Part shown: piece after piece, positions 13,385 through 24,949 of the stretch
Numbering within the stretch: the first letter of the stretch is position 1
Layout: each line of letters begins with the position of its first letter
NCBI RefSeq assembly: GCF_021018895.1
Contig: NC_079365.1
Span: 3,489,501 to 3,553,500 of the forward strand
DNA from: Seriola aureovittata
Lineage: Eukaryota; Chordata; Actinopteri; Carangiformes; Carangidae
Length of the DNA stretch: 64,000 bases
Reading direction: 5' to 3'
The notes under the pieces: model-generated
Told to the model about the DNA's origin: nothing
The model's input: only the letters and a program-made list of their open reading frames with translations
Database searches by the model: none
Made by a program: the position numbers and the translations under genes

Positions 13385-13414
13385 ATCTGAAAGTGAAAGT
13401 TTTCGAGGTGTCAG
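13385..13414 (+). other. Candidate 30-nt microexon
   Basis: The 30 nt are preceded by a strong 3' splice site: a CTGAC branch-point match about 23 nt upstream, a pyrimidine-rich stretch and CACCCACAG. They are followed by CAG|GTATGT, a strong 5' splice site. The length is a multiple of three. One reading phase is closed by a stop (ATC TGA). The other two are open, giving LKVKVFEVS or SESESFRGV flanked by split codons. I cannot match either peptide to a gene. Short in-frame exons of this size are typical of neuronal genes with very long introns, which would fit the gene-poor window, but a chance pairing of sites remains possible. No neighbouring exon was identified. Confidence 0.35.
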
Positions 13415-13874
13415 GTATGTGCAGCTCAAATCTGCCTGAAAACACATTGTAGCCTTGTTTTTTTTTTCCTCCACACACCTTCAGTCACATGTCATCTAAC
13501 AAAACCTCATGAGTTTTCTCTGAATCCTTCTGGACTTCTGCTGCTGTGCCCCCCCCCACCTGGCAGTACCACCCCACCCAGATAAGATTATTGTTTTCCT
13601 CCAGGAAACAGTGAGATCTTACAGTGTTTCCTGCAGTGCCTCCTCTCTGATTCTCATCTTTCCCTGATAGATTCTTCCTCCAGGGCTGTCTTGCTTTGGC
13701 GTCGCAATACACCAACTTTATGCATACTCTCCTTACACTGTGACATAGATTATGAAAGGCAGCCATAATAAGCTGAGTTAGGGCTGTGTGAAGAGTCATT
13801 AAAGCTTAAAATTGTTAAACACCATTGTGTAACATTTTATTCTTTTCAAGTTCTTGAGCTGAGTATGGACGGGT
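13415..13874. other. Unassigned DNA downstream of the candidate microexon
   Basis: Poly-T near 13459-13467 and a C-rich patch near 13550. No repeat family was recognised. Confidence 0.4.
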
Positions 13875-14205
13875 GTTCTATATGGTCAAGAGTATGCACA
13901 TAGCTCAATAATATCCACATGTGATCGAATGTCTCATTCTAAAAACCAATGCTAATAATTTGCAGCTGGAATATGCTGAAGAGGCTTTCCTGACTGCAGG
14001 GATTGATTTTCTCCCATTCAGCCACAACAGTATTAGCAAGGTCCAACACTGATGTTGGGTGTTAAGGCCTAGGTCACAGTTGGTGTACTACTTCATTCCA
14101 AAGATGTTGCATTGGGTTCAGGTCAGGACTCTGTGTAGGCAAGTCCAGTTCCCCCGCACCAAACTGGGATATTCATTTCTTCATGGACCTGCCTTTGGCG
14201 TTATT
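13875..14205 (-). mobile_element. Tc1-like transposon A, 3' end with transposase C-terminus (decayed)
   Basis: On the minus strand the sequence reads ELDLPTQSPDLNPMQHLW, the hallmark block around the second catalytic Asp of Tc1/mariner DDE transposases, followed by HPTSVLDLANTVVAEW from the C-terminal end. Stop codons interrupt it after the NEVVHQL segment and within the PRP/HPTS segment. The low-coordinate end (CTATATGGTCAAGAGTATG near 13878) resembles the terminal repeat of this fish Tc1 family, CTATATGGCCAAAAGTATG, as I recall it. The 5' two thirds of the element are absent. The neighbouring 14903-15628 relic belongs to a different Tc1 family, so the two are not halves of one element. Confidence 0.85.
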
Positions 14206-14358
14206 GGGGTTATTGGGGTTATCATACAAATTTAACCACAACAATGCATGTTCAGAAAAGCCAACAGCATTCAAAGGACGATCATGACCATTAGCTCAAA
14301 TGCTTTAATGAGATCAATAAACCTTGCCACAAAATGCTATAAGGAGACGGATGCTACG
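14206..14358. other. Unassigned spacer inside the transposon nest
   Basis: Begins with two copies of a 9-bp GTTATTGGG unit (about 14199-14216). The remainder is unrecognised. Confidence 0.4.
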
Positions 14359-14788
14359 TTGACACCATAGACTGTAAATAAAGATGGACGTAGCCTCCGT
14401 GATGTTTCCCATATGTTTCTGAAGAGCGGTTTTGAAGCTCAGAGTGAGCTGCTCTGCCGCCGCCATCTTGCCAGTACCTGACTCCGCTGAACTCCCGACT
14501 AATCCAAATATGGGCAAAGAGGAGCTGTGTGTGGAGCCGAGACTTTGGTGAATGCCAGTTTGTGGCAAGCATACACTCACCCACCTGTCATTCAAAGCGA
14601 CCTCGCCCTCAATTATACAGAACTTTAAGTCTTGATAAAATTTAAACCGGAAAGTTATATAAATATTCTCTGAGGATTGACTCACTGTTGGAGTCAGACT
14701 CTAGTGGCCATTAGAGGAACTGTAACTTTTTGGTTCTTCAGTGTTGACTTCATTTTTCTGCCCTGGAGGTTGACGCTTGGTTGACACC
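14359..14788 (+). mobile_element. About 415-bp dispersed element B, full-length copy with candidate 8-bp duplication
   Basis: The body runs from ACTGTAAATAAAGATGGACG to GAGGTTGACGCTTGG. It is flanked by TTGACACC at 14359-14366 and again at 14781-14788, an apparent 8-bp target-site duplication. Landmarks are GTTTCTGAAGAGCGG, CCGCCGCCATCTTG and GTGGCCATTAGAGG. A shorter copy with the same ends lies at 34970-35100. The element sits between two Tc1-like relics. It has no coding capacity. I recognise the sequence as a repeat common in spiny-rayed fishes but cannot place it in a superfamily: the ends are not clear inverted repeats. Confidence 0.7.
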
Positions 14789-14800
14789 TCGCGTCTACAC

Positions 14801-14841
14801 CAAAGGTCTCAGTTTTCGAGGCTCGAAAACTGAGACCTTTG
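14801..14841. repeat. Perfect 20-bp palindrome with a 1-nt centre
   Basis: CAAAGGTCTCAGTTTTCGAG (14801-14820), a single G, then its exact reverse complement (14822-14841). As single-stranded DNA or RNA it would fold into a 20-bp stem. It lies between element B and the second Tc1 relic. Confidence 0.97.
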
Positions 14842-14902
14842 AAAACTATGAAGCAGACACCCACCCTCGCCCCTGATTGGTTCTTATCAGTTGCAACTAC
14901 CA

Positions 14903-15628
14903 GTGATCAACTTGGGAATTCTGTTTCCCTTCGATGATGCTGAGCTGTTCAGGCCCAGAGGCAGCGAAGCCCCATATCATGATGCTCCATTTACCTTACG
15001 TCACCGTTGGGATGATGTTTTTATGCCATATGTAGTGCTGCATGTTCTTCCCAAACAATTCAACCTTAGTTTCATAAGTCCACTGAACATCTCTGTAGCA
15101 CTGTGAAGTGTTAAACTGCTCTTTGACAAACTTCACTTGTGCAGTGATGTGTTTTTGGAGAGTAGTGGCCTCCTCTGTGGGGTCCTGCCATGGACACCAT
15201 GCTCTATTAAATCATGCATATAGTAGACTAATGAACACCAGCTCAAATGAGTGCTTTGAGCCTTTAGTCATTACTACTGGGCTCTTTGTGTTTCTTTTAC
15301 CTTATCCATTATCCCACATTGCACCTTTGGAGTCATCTTAATGGGCGCCCACTTCTCAGGAGAGTAGCCACAGAACTAAATTGTCTCATTTATAAACAGT
15401 TTGGAAAACTGCGGACAACCCTTTGCAGCTTTATGCAAATCTACAGTTCTTGATTATAAGTCTTTTGACATCTCAAATGTTTGAGTGCTTTCATTTGTCA
15501 AAGTAGCTCTGACCCAAACCTTCAATTTTGTTTCATTGATTGCCGTCCAGGTTTACTAACGCCTGACTGCATTTATTTTTTGCTGATGTTGTTAGCCCAA
15601 GGGTTCACATACTTTTCTTGCCTCTGTA
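14903..15628 (-). mobile_element. Tc1-like transposon B, 5' terminus and N-terminal/central transposase (decayed)
   Basis: Minus-strand translation gives ETKVELFGKNMQHYIW and then WGFAASGPEQLSIIEGK, the central Tc1 transposase blocks (consensus ETKVELFG and WGCFAASGPGQL). Codons before the first block read GTT CAG TGG ACT TAT GAA: the usual WTDE motif is WTYE, so the first catalytic Asp is replaced by Tyr. A stop precedes GKWSIMIWGF. The high-coordinate end reads, in minus orientation, CAGAGGCAAGAAAAGTATG, matching the usual TIR of this family, with TA at 15627-15628 as the likely insertion dinucleotide. Homology stops near 14903, so the catalytic C-terminal half is missing. Confidence 0.85.
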
Positions 15629-15639
15629 TCGTGAAGACT

Positions 15640-16438
15640 CTGTGAGTTTTGTAGACTTTGAGGCCTGAAACCAGTCGACTTATAACAACCAGATTGTAAG
15701 GTATTCACAGAAGTATGGAATAATCAAAACAAATGTTTAGTCTGGGGAGCAGCTGAAGCCTCTCTATACATTGCTGTTGTTACTAAAGAGTAAGCAACAA
15801 GTATTTTCTCATTTAAAAGATATTAATGCTATTCTTGAAAATACAGGACACAAAACTGTTGAAAAGACGTGCAAAAGAAGCTACATCTATAAGAAGCTAT
15901 ATCTAAAAGAAGAAACCAGGTCTGAGTGTACAAACAAAGACAAAGGATGAGAAGAACACAGCTGATAATTAAGACCGTTCTTTTGAATCTGTATTTAGAA
16001 GATAGAAAAAGATGTGGTGTCAGGACACAGACCGGAAGCTTTTTCTATCTTCCACGATTCCTTTTTCAAAGAGCAGAGAGTAAAGATAAAAGGGGGTAGA
16101 CACGATGCCTTGTTCCTTGTATTCAGACTCTGTCCACAGCTATTGTGGCTGTGTCTTTACATCTGGCAATTAAATGCATCTCTGGTAAACACATAGAATT
16201 TGAGCCTCACTTTAACTTACTAAAATGTAGACTGTGTAGTAGTATTTTAGTAGGTATTAGAATTTGGTTTGTGCCTCCTGAACCTCTTGTGTCCTCTGGT
16301 TGGATCTGCATGCACAGTTCAATTTCTGCTTGTATATCTACTTGAAAAATGCACTGCATCCCACTTTGTTATGAATTTGGCCAAATGTTCATTTCATCAT
16401 TTCAGCCGGTAGTTTGCATAATCGACTCCTTAATGAAT
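15640..16438. other. Unassigned DNA
   Basis: Nothing recognised beyond short A-rich runs around 15830-15960. Confidence 0.4.
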
Positions 16439-16507
16439 GCATTTACACCTGGATTTGATGTGTTATTGCTTTGTATGATTACAATCCAGTCATCCAGGTG
16501 TTAATGC
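16439..16507. repeat. Inverted GCATTWACACCTGGAT pair, probable MITE fragment
   Basis: GCATTTACACCTGGAT (16439-16454) and ATCCAGGTGTTAATGC (16492-16507) are reverse complements with one mismatch. This 'CATTTACACCTGG' end is typical of a MITE family common in fish. Sequence up to about 16760, with GTGACCACCTCATGTGG, may be its decayed interior, but boundaries and a target-site duplication could not be fixed. Confidence 0.5.
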
Positions 16508-19500
16508 CAGGTGCACAAGAAGTCTTCATAATGAATATGAGCCCTGAGATCTGGATTTCCAAATCCATTTCAGTCCTCCAAACCTGTCAGACAAACCATG
16601 TATTAGCTGACAGATGGCTGTGGTGATGGCTCTGAGTATTTGTGACCACCTCATGTGGCAGGCAACACTGCATGGTGTCCTGAGACAAAGTGAGATGTGT
16701 GAAGAGATGAAATGGCACACTAGAGTTAGACACTGTGGACACCTTGTTCTTTCCAAGTCAATCACGGAGCAGCACAACACTTTCATTACAGTGATAGATG
16801 TTCCAGCTTGACGTGGCTGCGGCGGTGTGTGGCTGAAGGTCTGAGAGCAGGTAGAAGAGGGCTTGTAGTATAAGTGTGATAAATGAAACGCTGGAGATAC
16901 ATCCGTCACACATCATCCGGATAGTAGTGTAGTGTGTTTCCTCTAACACTAAAGTTGTACAGTTTGATTCCATACTCCATTATTGCTTTTAACAGTTGTT
17001 TTTAATTTAAACAATATTCTTATCCTGGGTTCAGTTTGGTTTAATTGACATTTTAAATGATCAATTAATCATCAGTTATGTTGTCAATTAACAATTTGAT
17101 CTATAAAATGCTATGAAATAGTGAAAAATATGGATCACAAGTTCCCAGAGTTCAAAGTGACATCTTTAAATTAGCTTATTTTGCTTCCAAAACCCAAAGA
17201 TATGATGTTTACAATGATATAAAGCAAAATGAAATGAGAAATCCCCTCATTTAAGAAGCTGGAACCAGAGAATCTTAACAAATGGTACAAATTTACGACA
17301 ACATTTTTTGAATCAATGATGTAATTTGCCAATCCCTCCAGCAGTTTTGATACTGAATATCTGGTTCAGTCCAAAAAATGTCAGTTGACGTGCAAAAAAC
17401 CCTTTCAGTCAAAGCATGCAGGGATAAGTGATTGATAAATCTTTATTGATAAAAGCAAGGTGGTTTGAGGAATGGGTGATTATTGAAAATGTAACATTTT
17501 CTTTTTATTGTGGAAATTGTAGTAGTAACCCCAGACCCCAAAAGCACTTATTTGATAGGCATATGAAAAATCTCTGACCTGAATTGAATAAATTCTGCAT
17601 ATATAAGTTGTAGGCACCTTAAATGTTTCAATATGTCCTCCTGTAAAAGACGACCCTATAGGTCACCTGTGCATCTTATTGATATCCATAGATAACTTTG
17701 ATGTTAGATGACCACTAGTGGCTGTAGAGGAGGACGTTAGGTGGTGAAGTATATTGAGTGAAAAAAATCAGCATTAGGAGGAGATTGGAGTTGATGGTTG
17801 GATAAAAAAAACAAAAAACCCAAAAGATTTATAATAAACCACAAAATAAAAAGAAACACAAAAGAGTGAACCAATAATACAAATTCACCCCAGGGCATTT
17901 TGTAAAGCTGCTGTATAGATCTTGTATGATATTGGCTTGAAGAGGTATATTAGTGGTCATCCATAACTGTTGCTGATATTACATTCACCTTGCAGAGACC
18001 TGAGGCTTCGTGCTGAGATTATAATTCTGTGGAGACGCAGCCACTGTGAAACCTCAGTGAAAGAAGATTCCATCAGCCTATGAAATGGGAAAGAATTACA
18101 GAATTGAATTGTTGACAGAATAAAGCTTCTCTCTCTTTATCGGGTCATGGATGAATTCTCATGAGCTTATGCTTTGGAAGGATATTGAAGCTGTGTAACG
18201 GCTTTCAGTGCAATAATAGACAGAACTTCATGGAGCTGAAGAAATGGAATTACCTCAGTTCTCAACAGTAGCTGCGCCTCAGCAGCGGACAGTGGTGGAT
18301 ATGGAGGTGGTTGGGGGGGCTCGGTGTGTGGTGGCTTATGGTAATCACCCCTAGCTCCTGAGAGATGATGTTAGCTGTACTGTTACACTGTTAACCCCGT
18401 GTGAGACGTCTCTGTGGGTAGGCAGTGTCTTATGGAGAGCTCCTGAATAACACCTTTTTTATTGCAGTGATGTTTTGATGAATCCATAGGACACATACTG
18501 ACGACATAGGGACGACTGAGTGGAGCTGAGAGGAACATTTCCTGTTTGTCCAATGCCCACAGAGGTTAGCAAATAAAATTTACCTGACAGTTTTACCAGC
18601 TGTGTGGGTTTTTAATGTACACTCGACAGGCACAATGATGGCGCTGCAGGTGTCCTGTCAAAGGCCGGACAAATGTACAAGCTGCATTCAAATATTTACT
18701 AGCAGGCAGATGTTGGTCATTTTCCGCCATGTTTGTTGACTCTGCAAATTAGCTATACAGTGAGAAGCAATGTGTATTCTCCATGAAAATGATTTTTTGT
18801 AGTTGGTCTGCCAGCTGGAAAGCAAATAACTCGCCACCGATACACTTATTTGAATTAGACATTTACAGCAAATGGTTGCGCAGTTAAACTGGACAGAAAT
18901 CTCTGCACTTACAGTGAGATATAAAAGAATCCAACTAACAAGAATTCAGAATTCAAGAGAACTAAAACCCTTAACAAACATGTACATAGGAATTGAGTCT
19001 TAGAAAAACCAATGTCAGGTTATAATGACTGCAGTGTACACCCTTATGAATATGACTGGATGTTAGCGCTCAGCTGGCAGAATAGGCCAGTGATTGTGAA
19101 TCAGGACTTTTGTGCTACTTCTTTCATTCAGTGTGATATTGTGTCTAAAAAATATCCGCTCGGACAAAATAATAATTTTTCACAATATGCAAAGTTTTGG
19201 AGTTTAAGTGTTACATTAACTGTGTAAGGCCAAGTTGGTCGGCTTTTTTCTGTTGCTGCTTTTCATGCATGTAACTACATGTAGGCCGCTGGCTATGTAG
19301 GGGGCTGATTAGGCATTCTTTATAACCCTCAGGAGTCGCAGGTCGTGGCTGGTTCAAGACGTCACAGCATTAAAATAAAGTCATGTGGAGCATTGCCGTC
19401 AACTTCCGTCTAAAGAACCCACTTGAAACATTAGCTGGTTTTTCTTCATTGTTGATAGACTGAGTAAAAACGGAGATATGATAAAATCAATTATCATAAC

Positions 19501-21489
19501 TACCATCTCTTGCATTTATATCTTCGTCATTTGTCTAATAAAGAAACACATCTGAATCTGCTGACTCTGCTCTACAGGCTGAATATTCTAGGGAGGTGGG
19601 GGAGGGGTGAACTAAGTGAAGAAGCTAGTGAGAGAGGCAGAGAGAGCTGGAAGATCTGAGTTGGAGCTGTTTGAGTGGGAAAAATGAAATAAACAGTTTG
19701 ATTTTGTCTCAATTTTACCTTTTCATGTTAGTTTGCACTACAGTCTCATATAAACTGTTTTGAAGAATAACATAGCTAAAAAGAAAAAAAAAATGCCTAT
19801 GGCCACTCCTGCTTTTTGTTGTAAATATTTGTATATACCTTGATTTTTATCTATATTTCACCATTATATATTCACATTTGTAACCTGTGCTTTTAATTAA
19901 AAGCTTCAGAGTTCTTCATTGAGTATGTTTATGGTTTTATAGTAAAAAAACCACATAATTTCAACTCTAATTTTATGTGTTTTTTATGTTTCTTGGGTCC
20001 AATATGTTGATACAGTATATCAAAGTGAAAAAATAAATGTCAGTTCATGTAGGTGATGTGCTGAAAAAAAAGATACCAAACATTGGCATGCTAAACATTT
20101 TTTATCATTGTATATTAAAGCAAAATCGAAAGTATTCAGAAATGCCCCAAATAACCCAAGACTCTTATTAATCCGCCTGCAAAGCTGTAATTGGTTGACT
20201 TAGTCCTGCAGCTGGGGATAACAGCAGTCAGTGAGGACAACACCACAACTATTTTAGTCACTGAACACACTGAACATGAAGGAGTCAGTTCAGGGGTCTG
20301 AAGTCAGGCTCAGTTACCAGTCAGCTCATGTAAACACAATTTCATTTCTCTGCCTAAACTGAAGGTAGGCACCATTAAAGTAGGGAGATCAATAAGCAGT
20401 TATTAATCCATCCCTATCATGTGGCTGATGACAATTTTTTAGACATTTCGACGTTAATGAAAGTAACATATTGAATAATGACGCTATCAAAATAACGGTA
20501 CTGTACCCCTACACCAGAAAGCCCATATTTAAACTGATATTAGTCATCTTCATTCATCTCATGGTGACCTCTGAGAAAGCACAGCGAGGATCTGAACCCA
20601 AGAGCTCCAGCAAAAAAAATGCAGGGCTGTCTGGTGTAATTCTGCTGTTGACCTCACAACTGTCGAATCTTTTCATTGTGGTCATTTGCCAGATTTGTCA
20701 TAAACGACTGCAGTGTTTTGTGATCTGATGAGCGCCTAAACTCATGTGAATGCTCAATCTGGAAACTTACCAGCAACACAACTACAGCAGCGTAGCAGGT
20801 TTTTAAAATGGGTTGCTATGTTTGGTGATACCAGAGTTTCAGTACTCTTTAGTGTCTGGGCTGTAGAACAGGTTTTTAGTTTTGACAAATAGTTCCACAT
20901 CATTTCTGTATTGAAATGAGGCTGCTCCTTATTCCTTCATTTTACTTTTGACACTGAGCTCCCTTTCTCATTGCCTTCACGTAAGGCTCTCCAAAACTCC
21001 TGCTGCCTCTTCATGGCAATTTAATGAGTGCCCCAAGTAACAAACTCTAATTTTGTTTGTTGTCTTTGTTGGGAAGGTAAAATGGCAACGTTCACTAATA
21101 ATGCATGTGAATATGACCCGCAGTCAAATGGCTTAGCATTCTGAAACATTCAATGTTTCTACATGCTGAGGTTTGGAAATGGATTTATTCAAGTTATCTC
21201 AGTTTTCTGTAACAGCAATAATAACATAAAGTACACCAGCTTTTCAGCCCCAACTTGCTGCTCTTTAATTGCTTTACCACAGTATCAGGGAGGCATTTTT
21301 GTCTTTTGTTTGCAACAGACATTAACATCCACAAAATACAAAGTACACATGTTGTGTGAAGGAGGTCGTTTCTTGTGGTTGTGCCTTTTAAGTCTTTTGT
21401 CCTCTGTCTCAGACTCGAGTGTGGTAATAGAAATGTGCAAGCCCTGTTTAAAACCTCGTATCCGCGCTTTTATGCCTCCATGCCAGTGA
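16508..21489. other. Long stretch without recognised genes
   Basis: About 5 kb of AT-rich DNA. Seen: a TGACCACTAGTGGCTG motif near 17707, typical of fish repeat ends; a GGTTGGGGGGGCTCGG G-run near 18309; and a 16-bp perfect palindrome GCTTTTAATTAAAAGC at 19889-19904. No exon-like splice pair or transposase motif was found by eye. Confidence 0.4.
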
Positions 21490-21990
21490 CAGCCAGGGCC
21501 TGAGGCAATATGTTGTCAGGTTGTCTTTCCATCCATCTGTCCGTCCGTCCGTCCGTCTACCGTCCGTCCGTCCGTCTGTCCGACTGTACCTCTGTAACAC
21601 CTTGGGGAACTTTTTCAAATTTGGTACAAACATTCACTCAAGGATGTACTGATTAGATTTTGGTGGTCAAAGGTCAAAGTTCAAGATGACGATGACCTCA
21701 TGTTCATGTGAATGCGACATACTAGGAACGCCCAGAGGGAATTTCATTATATATGGCACAATTGGTTCTAATTAGACGGTTGAAGGTCAAAGGGCACTGT
21801 GACCTCACCTGGCCATAACTCACAAATTCATACACTAATTATGACACGATTGAATACAAATGACAAAAAGGATGAAATTAAGTGATGACATATTACATCC
21901 AAATGGTCAAAGGTCAACTTCACTGTGACATCATAATGTTTTGCAAAAACACTCAGGAAGGTGAGACTGTGACTATATTTCCTGCAACCT
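21490..21990 (+). repeat. Dispersed repeat C, copy 1 (TCCG-rich head, AAGGTCAAAG-rich body)
   Basis: The copy starts with AGCCAGGGCCTGAGGCAATA and a TCCG/TCTG tetranucleotide run (21529-21583). It continues with TTCAAATTTGGTACAAACATTCA, TGACCTCATGTTC, GTGAATGCGACATA, CATACACTAATTATG and GGTCAAAGGTCAACTTCACT, and ends near TATTTCCTGCAACCTAACTGG. The same blocks in the same order occur at 42926-43490, also on the plus strand. It is probably a non-autonomous element. I saw no clear terminal repeats and no coding capacity. Confidence 0.8.
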
Positions 21991-22325
21991 AACTGGCTGC
22001 TGGAGACATAAAACCAGGAGATGGTAATTCTAGCTCAAAGCTACACTTATCTATTTTTCCTCGCAATGAAAATTAACTAGCTGATTATGCGTAATCTGAA
22101 AGGTGTCTCTTCTAGTGATGAACCCACAGAGCTTAACTCAGCTCTACAGTGTATTCTAGCCTGTTCTAGGTCATTGTTTTGGTTTCACGCTGCACAAATT
22201 TCACTCTTATTTGCTCTTATCAAATTGTCACAGCAGCCAGAACTGGACATTCCTCCGAGGAGGTGGTGGAGACCAAACCAGAGCTAATAGGAGAGTAAAT
22301 ATTGGACTTGAAATGTATCAGTTCA

Positions 22326-22326
<1 letters not shown>
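21991..22326. other. Unassigned DNA
   Basis: No motif recognised. Confidence 0.4.

Positions 22327-22372
<46 letters not shown>
22327..22372. repeat. (CA)23 microsatellite
   Basis: Pure CA dinucleotides. Confidence 0.97.
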
Positions 22373-22373
<1 letters not shown>

Positions 22374-23972
22374 CTCCAAATGAATGCTAACATTACTATG
22401 TCAGCTAAATGCGTAAACTGGCAATTATTTGCTAATAACTTAGCTGTACCAAATTTATACAGTGACACTATGTCAAATTTTGTGTTTTAAACTGTTCCTT
22501 TTGGTCAAAAAACCAATCAAAAGACTCTAAATAATAATATTTTGGGCCATGTGTCAGTATCACCATATTCCAACCATTTTCTGGCCAAAGCAGTTGTCCT
22601 CTCCTAGAACTTTAATCTTAGGTGAAAAAAACTTGAATTTAAAGTGTCACATTCATCAAACCCCTACACTGAATCTCAGAATAATAATGTGATATTAAAT
22701 GAAACCAATAGATTTAAAGACAAATCAGGTTTTAAGAGTTATAACAGATTTCATGTAAGGGAACAATGATTGGCTGATATGATAATTGATAAAAATGTTA
22801 AGATCAAAATTGGTCAAATATAAGCCATTATGTTATAGTCTAACCTTAGACAAAGGTACACATCCTGTTTGTGTGTGTGTAGGCCTTAAGTACAGTATCA
22901 GTGGTGTATGTGAGTGTCTCCTCCCTTGCTTCCACAGTGTTATGTTCTGTAGCCAGAGTCCCACAGGACTCTCAGGTGTTCCAGGTGTGTCATTTAGCAG
23001 GTCATTTAGCAGGCGAGCAGTGCTGTCAGTAGCTTTACTCTTAACCTGCCCTTCCCCTTCCCGAAGCATGTTAGCTGCTGTAACACATGAGCCCACACTG
23101 GCTGATGGGTTGCGTCATTCCAGCTGTGATGATGCTCCACGAGGAGAAATGCAGTGTTTTGTGTGATGACATGGCAGTCTGTGAGAGGGAGCACGCCAAG
23201 GTTAACTGGGCTGTAGTAGCCAGGGGCGATGTGCCTTCATGTTGCATGCACCAACACACCTGCATAAGATCTCCAGGGCTAACAGAAAATAAGGTGCATT
23301 TAGCTCTGCTCTGTTCCAGTGCTAATAAGGGTGACGCAGTCAAGTACAGTACATGATAGAAACTTCTTATACACAAAAGGATTTCACTATAAAGGCTAAG
23401 ATCTTATTAGATTCCTGAGGTACATATATTTGCATACTAACGAGGAGAAATTGATTTTTGTGAAGCTACCATAACTCCTGAATGCTTTCAGACACAGTTC
23501 ATTATAACATCCATGTGATATGTGAAGAACAGTATGTAAACAGACATGCTTTTTGTTTACTTCAATAATTAGCGTAATGAATGATTGACATTGTCGATGT
23601 TGCTGTCTATGTTAATCATGACGATTAGGGAAGAATTTTTCGGAAGCTTTGGTCAACTCTATTTTAAGAAAATAAACATAAAGGAAATTGACATTGATAA
23701 TTAACATATCTGGAAAGTGTTTGTTTTACTTTTCTGCTTTTCTACATGATGCACCAAAGCCACGAGGCTTGAGCCACACATGAGACTCTCTGACGCTGTG
23801 TGGCTGCTCTAACCTGTTAACATGGCCACGGAATGCAGTAATGCAGGCAGCGTGGCCTTAGTAACATGCATTAATGGGATATGAATGCATACAGGTAGGA
23901 AGTCCATTGTGGTAAGTCCTCTGGCAGCCGAGGCCTATAGCAGCACAACTAGGGGATAGTGCAACAGTAAGC
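22373..23972. other. Unassigned DNA with a small tandem duplication
   Basis: GTCATTTAGCAG is duplicated head to tail at 22989-23012. A 126-codon plus-strand open frame (22786-23166) lacks any recognisable domain. The rest is unassigned. Confidence 0.45.
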
Positions 23973-24130
23973 TCACTGAGAGAAGCCAATTGAGTCTATT
24001 AATGAGATGAATACATTGCTAAGGCTATCATTATTGAAGTCCACATGAATATTAAAATCACCTACTATAATTATTTTATCTGTACTAAGGATTAAATCTT
24101 TGGGCTAGGAGCTTGGTACACTAAAACAAA
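23973..24130 (-). pseudogene. LINE ORF2 endonuclease (APE-type) fragment
   Basis: Minus-strand translation reads LSTDKIIIVGDFNIHVD, followed by a short tail ending SIGFSQ and a stop. GDFN is the conserved catalytic-site motif (GDxN) of apurinic-like endonuclease/phosphatase domains in non-LTR retrotransposons. Upstream, PNSICFSVPSS precedes a stop codon in the same frame. Only about 50 codons are recognisable, so this is a dead fragment. Confidence 0.75.
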
Positions 24131-24422
24131 TAGAATTAGGGGAAATGTTTTCCAGGTTGGGTGTGAAAGGCTAAAACAAGGCTTTTGAATGAGTTATGAT
24201 TGAGTTTGTTTAAGGTTGATCAATAGACTTTAGTTGAAAATGGCTGCGACTCCGCCTCCTCGAGGAATATGAGTATTAATATGACTGGGGGGGTGGATTT
24301 ATTTCGGCTGACATATTCATCATGACACAGAGTAAGACAAAATATAGTGTTTTGTTGGGTCTATTGCAGGGGTGGTGTTAATTTTTATTAGGATTTATGT
24401 GTAACTCCCCTTCTGTTTATTT

Positions 24423-24816
24423 TAAAGGAGCTATTTGTAAGTTGTGCTATTGCTAGAAGAAACGTTGCGAGTTCAGCATTAGACTTCATTCCTTGTCGAG
24501 AGCTGTCTCCAGTGGTGGACAGCAATGTCAATGTTAACTTTTGCTTCTATTTCTGTCACTACTTTTCTTTTACTAAAGTTAGCATGCTAAAAAGCTAACT
24601 TCGGTTTAGCCTGCCCATCTCTTCACTTTCCAATAGTGAATCACTGTAGGGTCCAGTCTGCCATGAAGACTTAGCGCTGCTCAGAGGGCATATTATAACC
24701 TCGTTTATTATAAGCTTAATGATGGCTGAAACTCTTGGCAAGTGACCATCACCACCACCCACACCTGGAAAGAAACCACCTTCAGTGGCAGAGAAAACAT
24801 ACAAATAGCCCCTTTA
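24423..24816 (+). mobile_element. MITE family A, copy 2 (most complete copy)
   Basis: Terminal inverted repeats are TAAAGGAGCTATTTGTA (24423-24439) and, on the other strand, TAAAGGGGCTATTTGTA (24800-24816), differing at one position. The flanks read TTAA on both sides, so the target could be TTAA or TA. The 394-bp body has no coding capacity and is inserted inside the LINE relic. An internal segment (24630-24690) is matched in opposite orientation in copy 3 (29835-29888). Confidence 0.85.
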
Positions 24817-24949
24817 ATTAATTGAAGTTGTTGGGGGCAGACAGTCTCTATAGGGTTTTAGGTGGGCAACTGTTCTAATGGAAGAGCAGAGAAGCGTGTA
24901 GGACTGCAACTCTGCCTCCTGGTCTCAGCTCTCATGGTTTTGATCTACT

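Noticed and set aside
14891..15341. Two plus-strand frames of 71 and 77 codons
   Set aside because: They are antisense to the Tc1-like transposase relic, whose minus-strand reading carries the real motifs.
22786..23166. 126-codon plus-strand frame
   Set aside because: Mixed composition without any motif or exon signals; overlapped by four similar frames on the other strand.
24423..24816. piggyBac origin for MITE family A because of TTAA flanks
   Set aside because: The ends read AGGRGCTATTTGTA, not the CCC start usual for piggyBac; TTAA here may be part of the AT-rich end, so the superfamily was left open.
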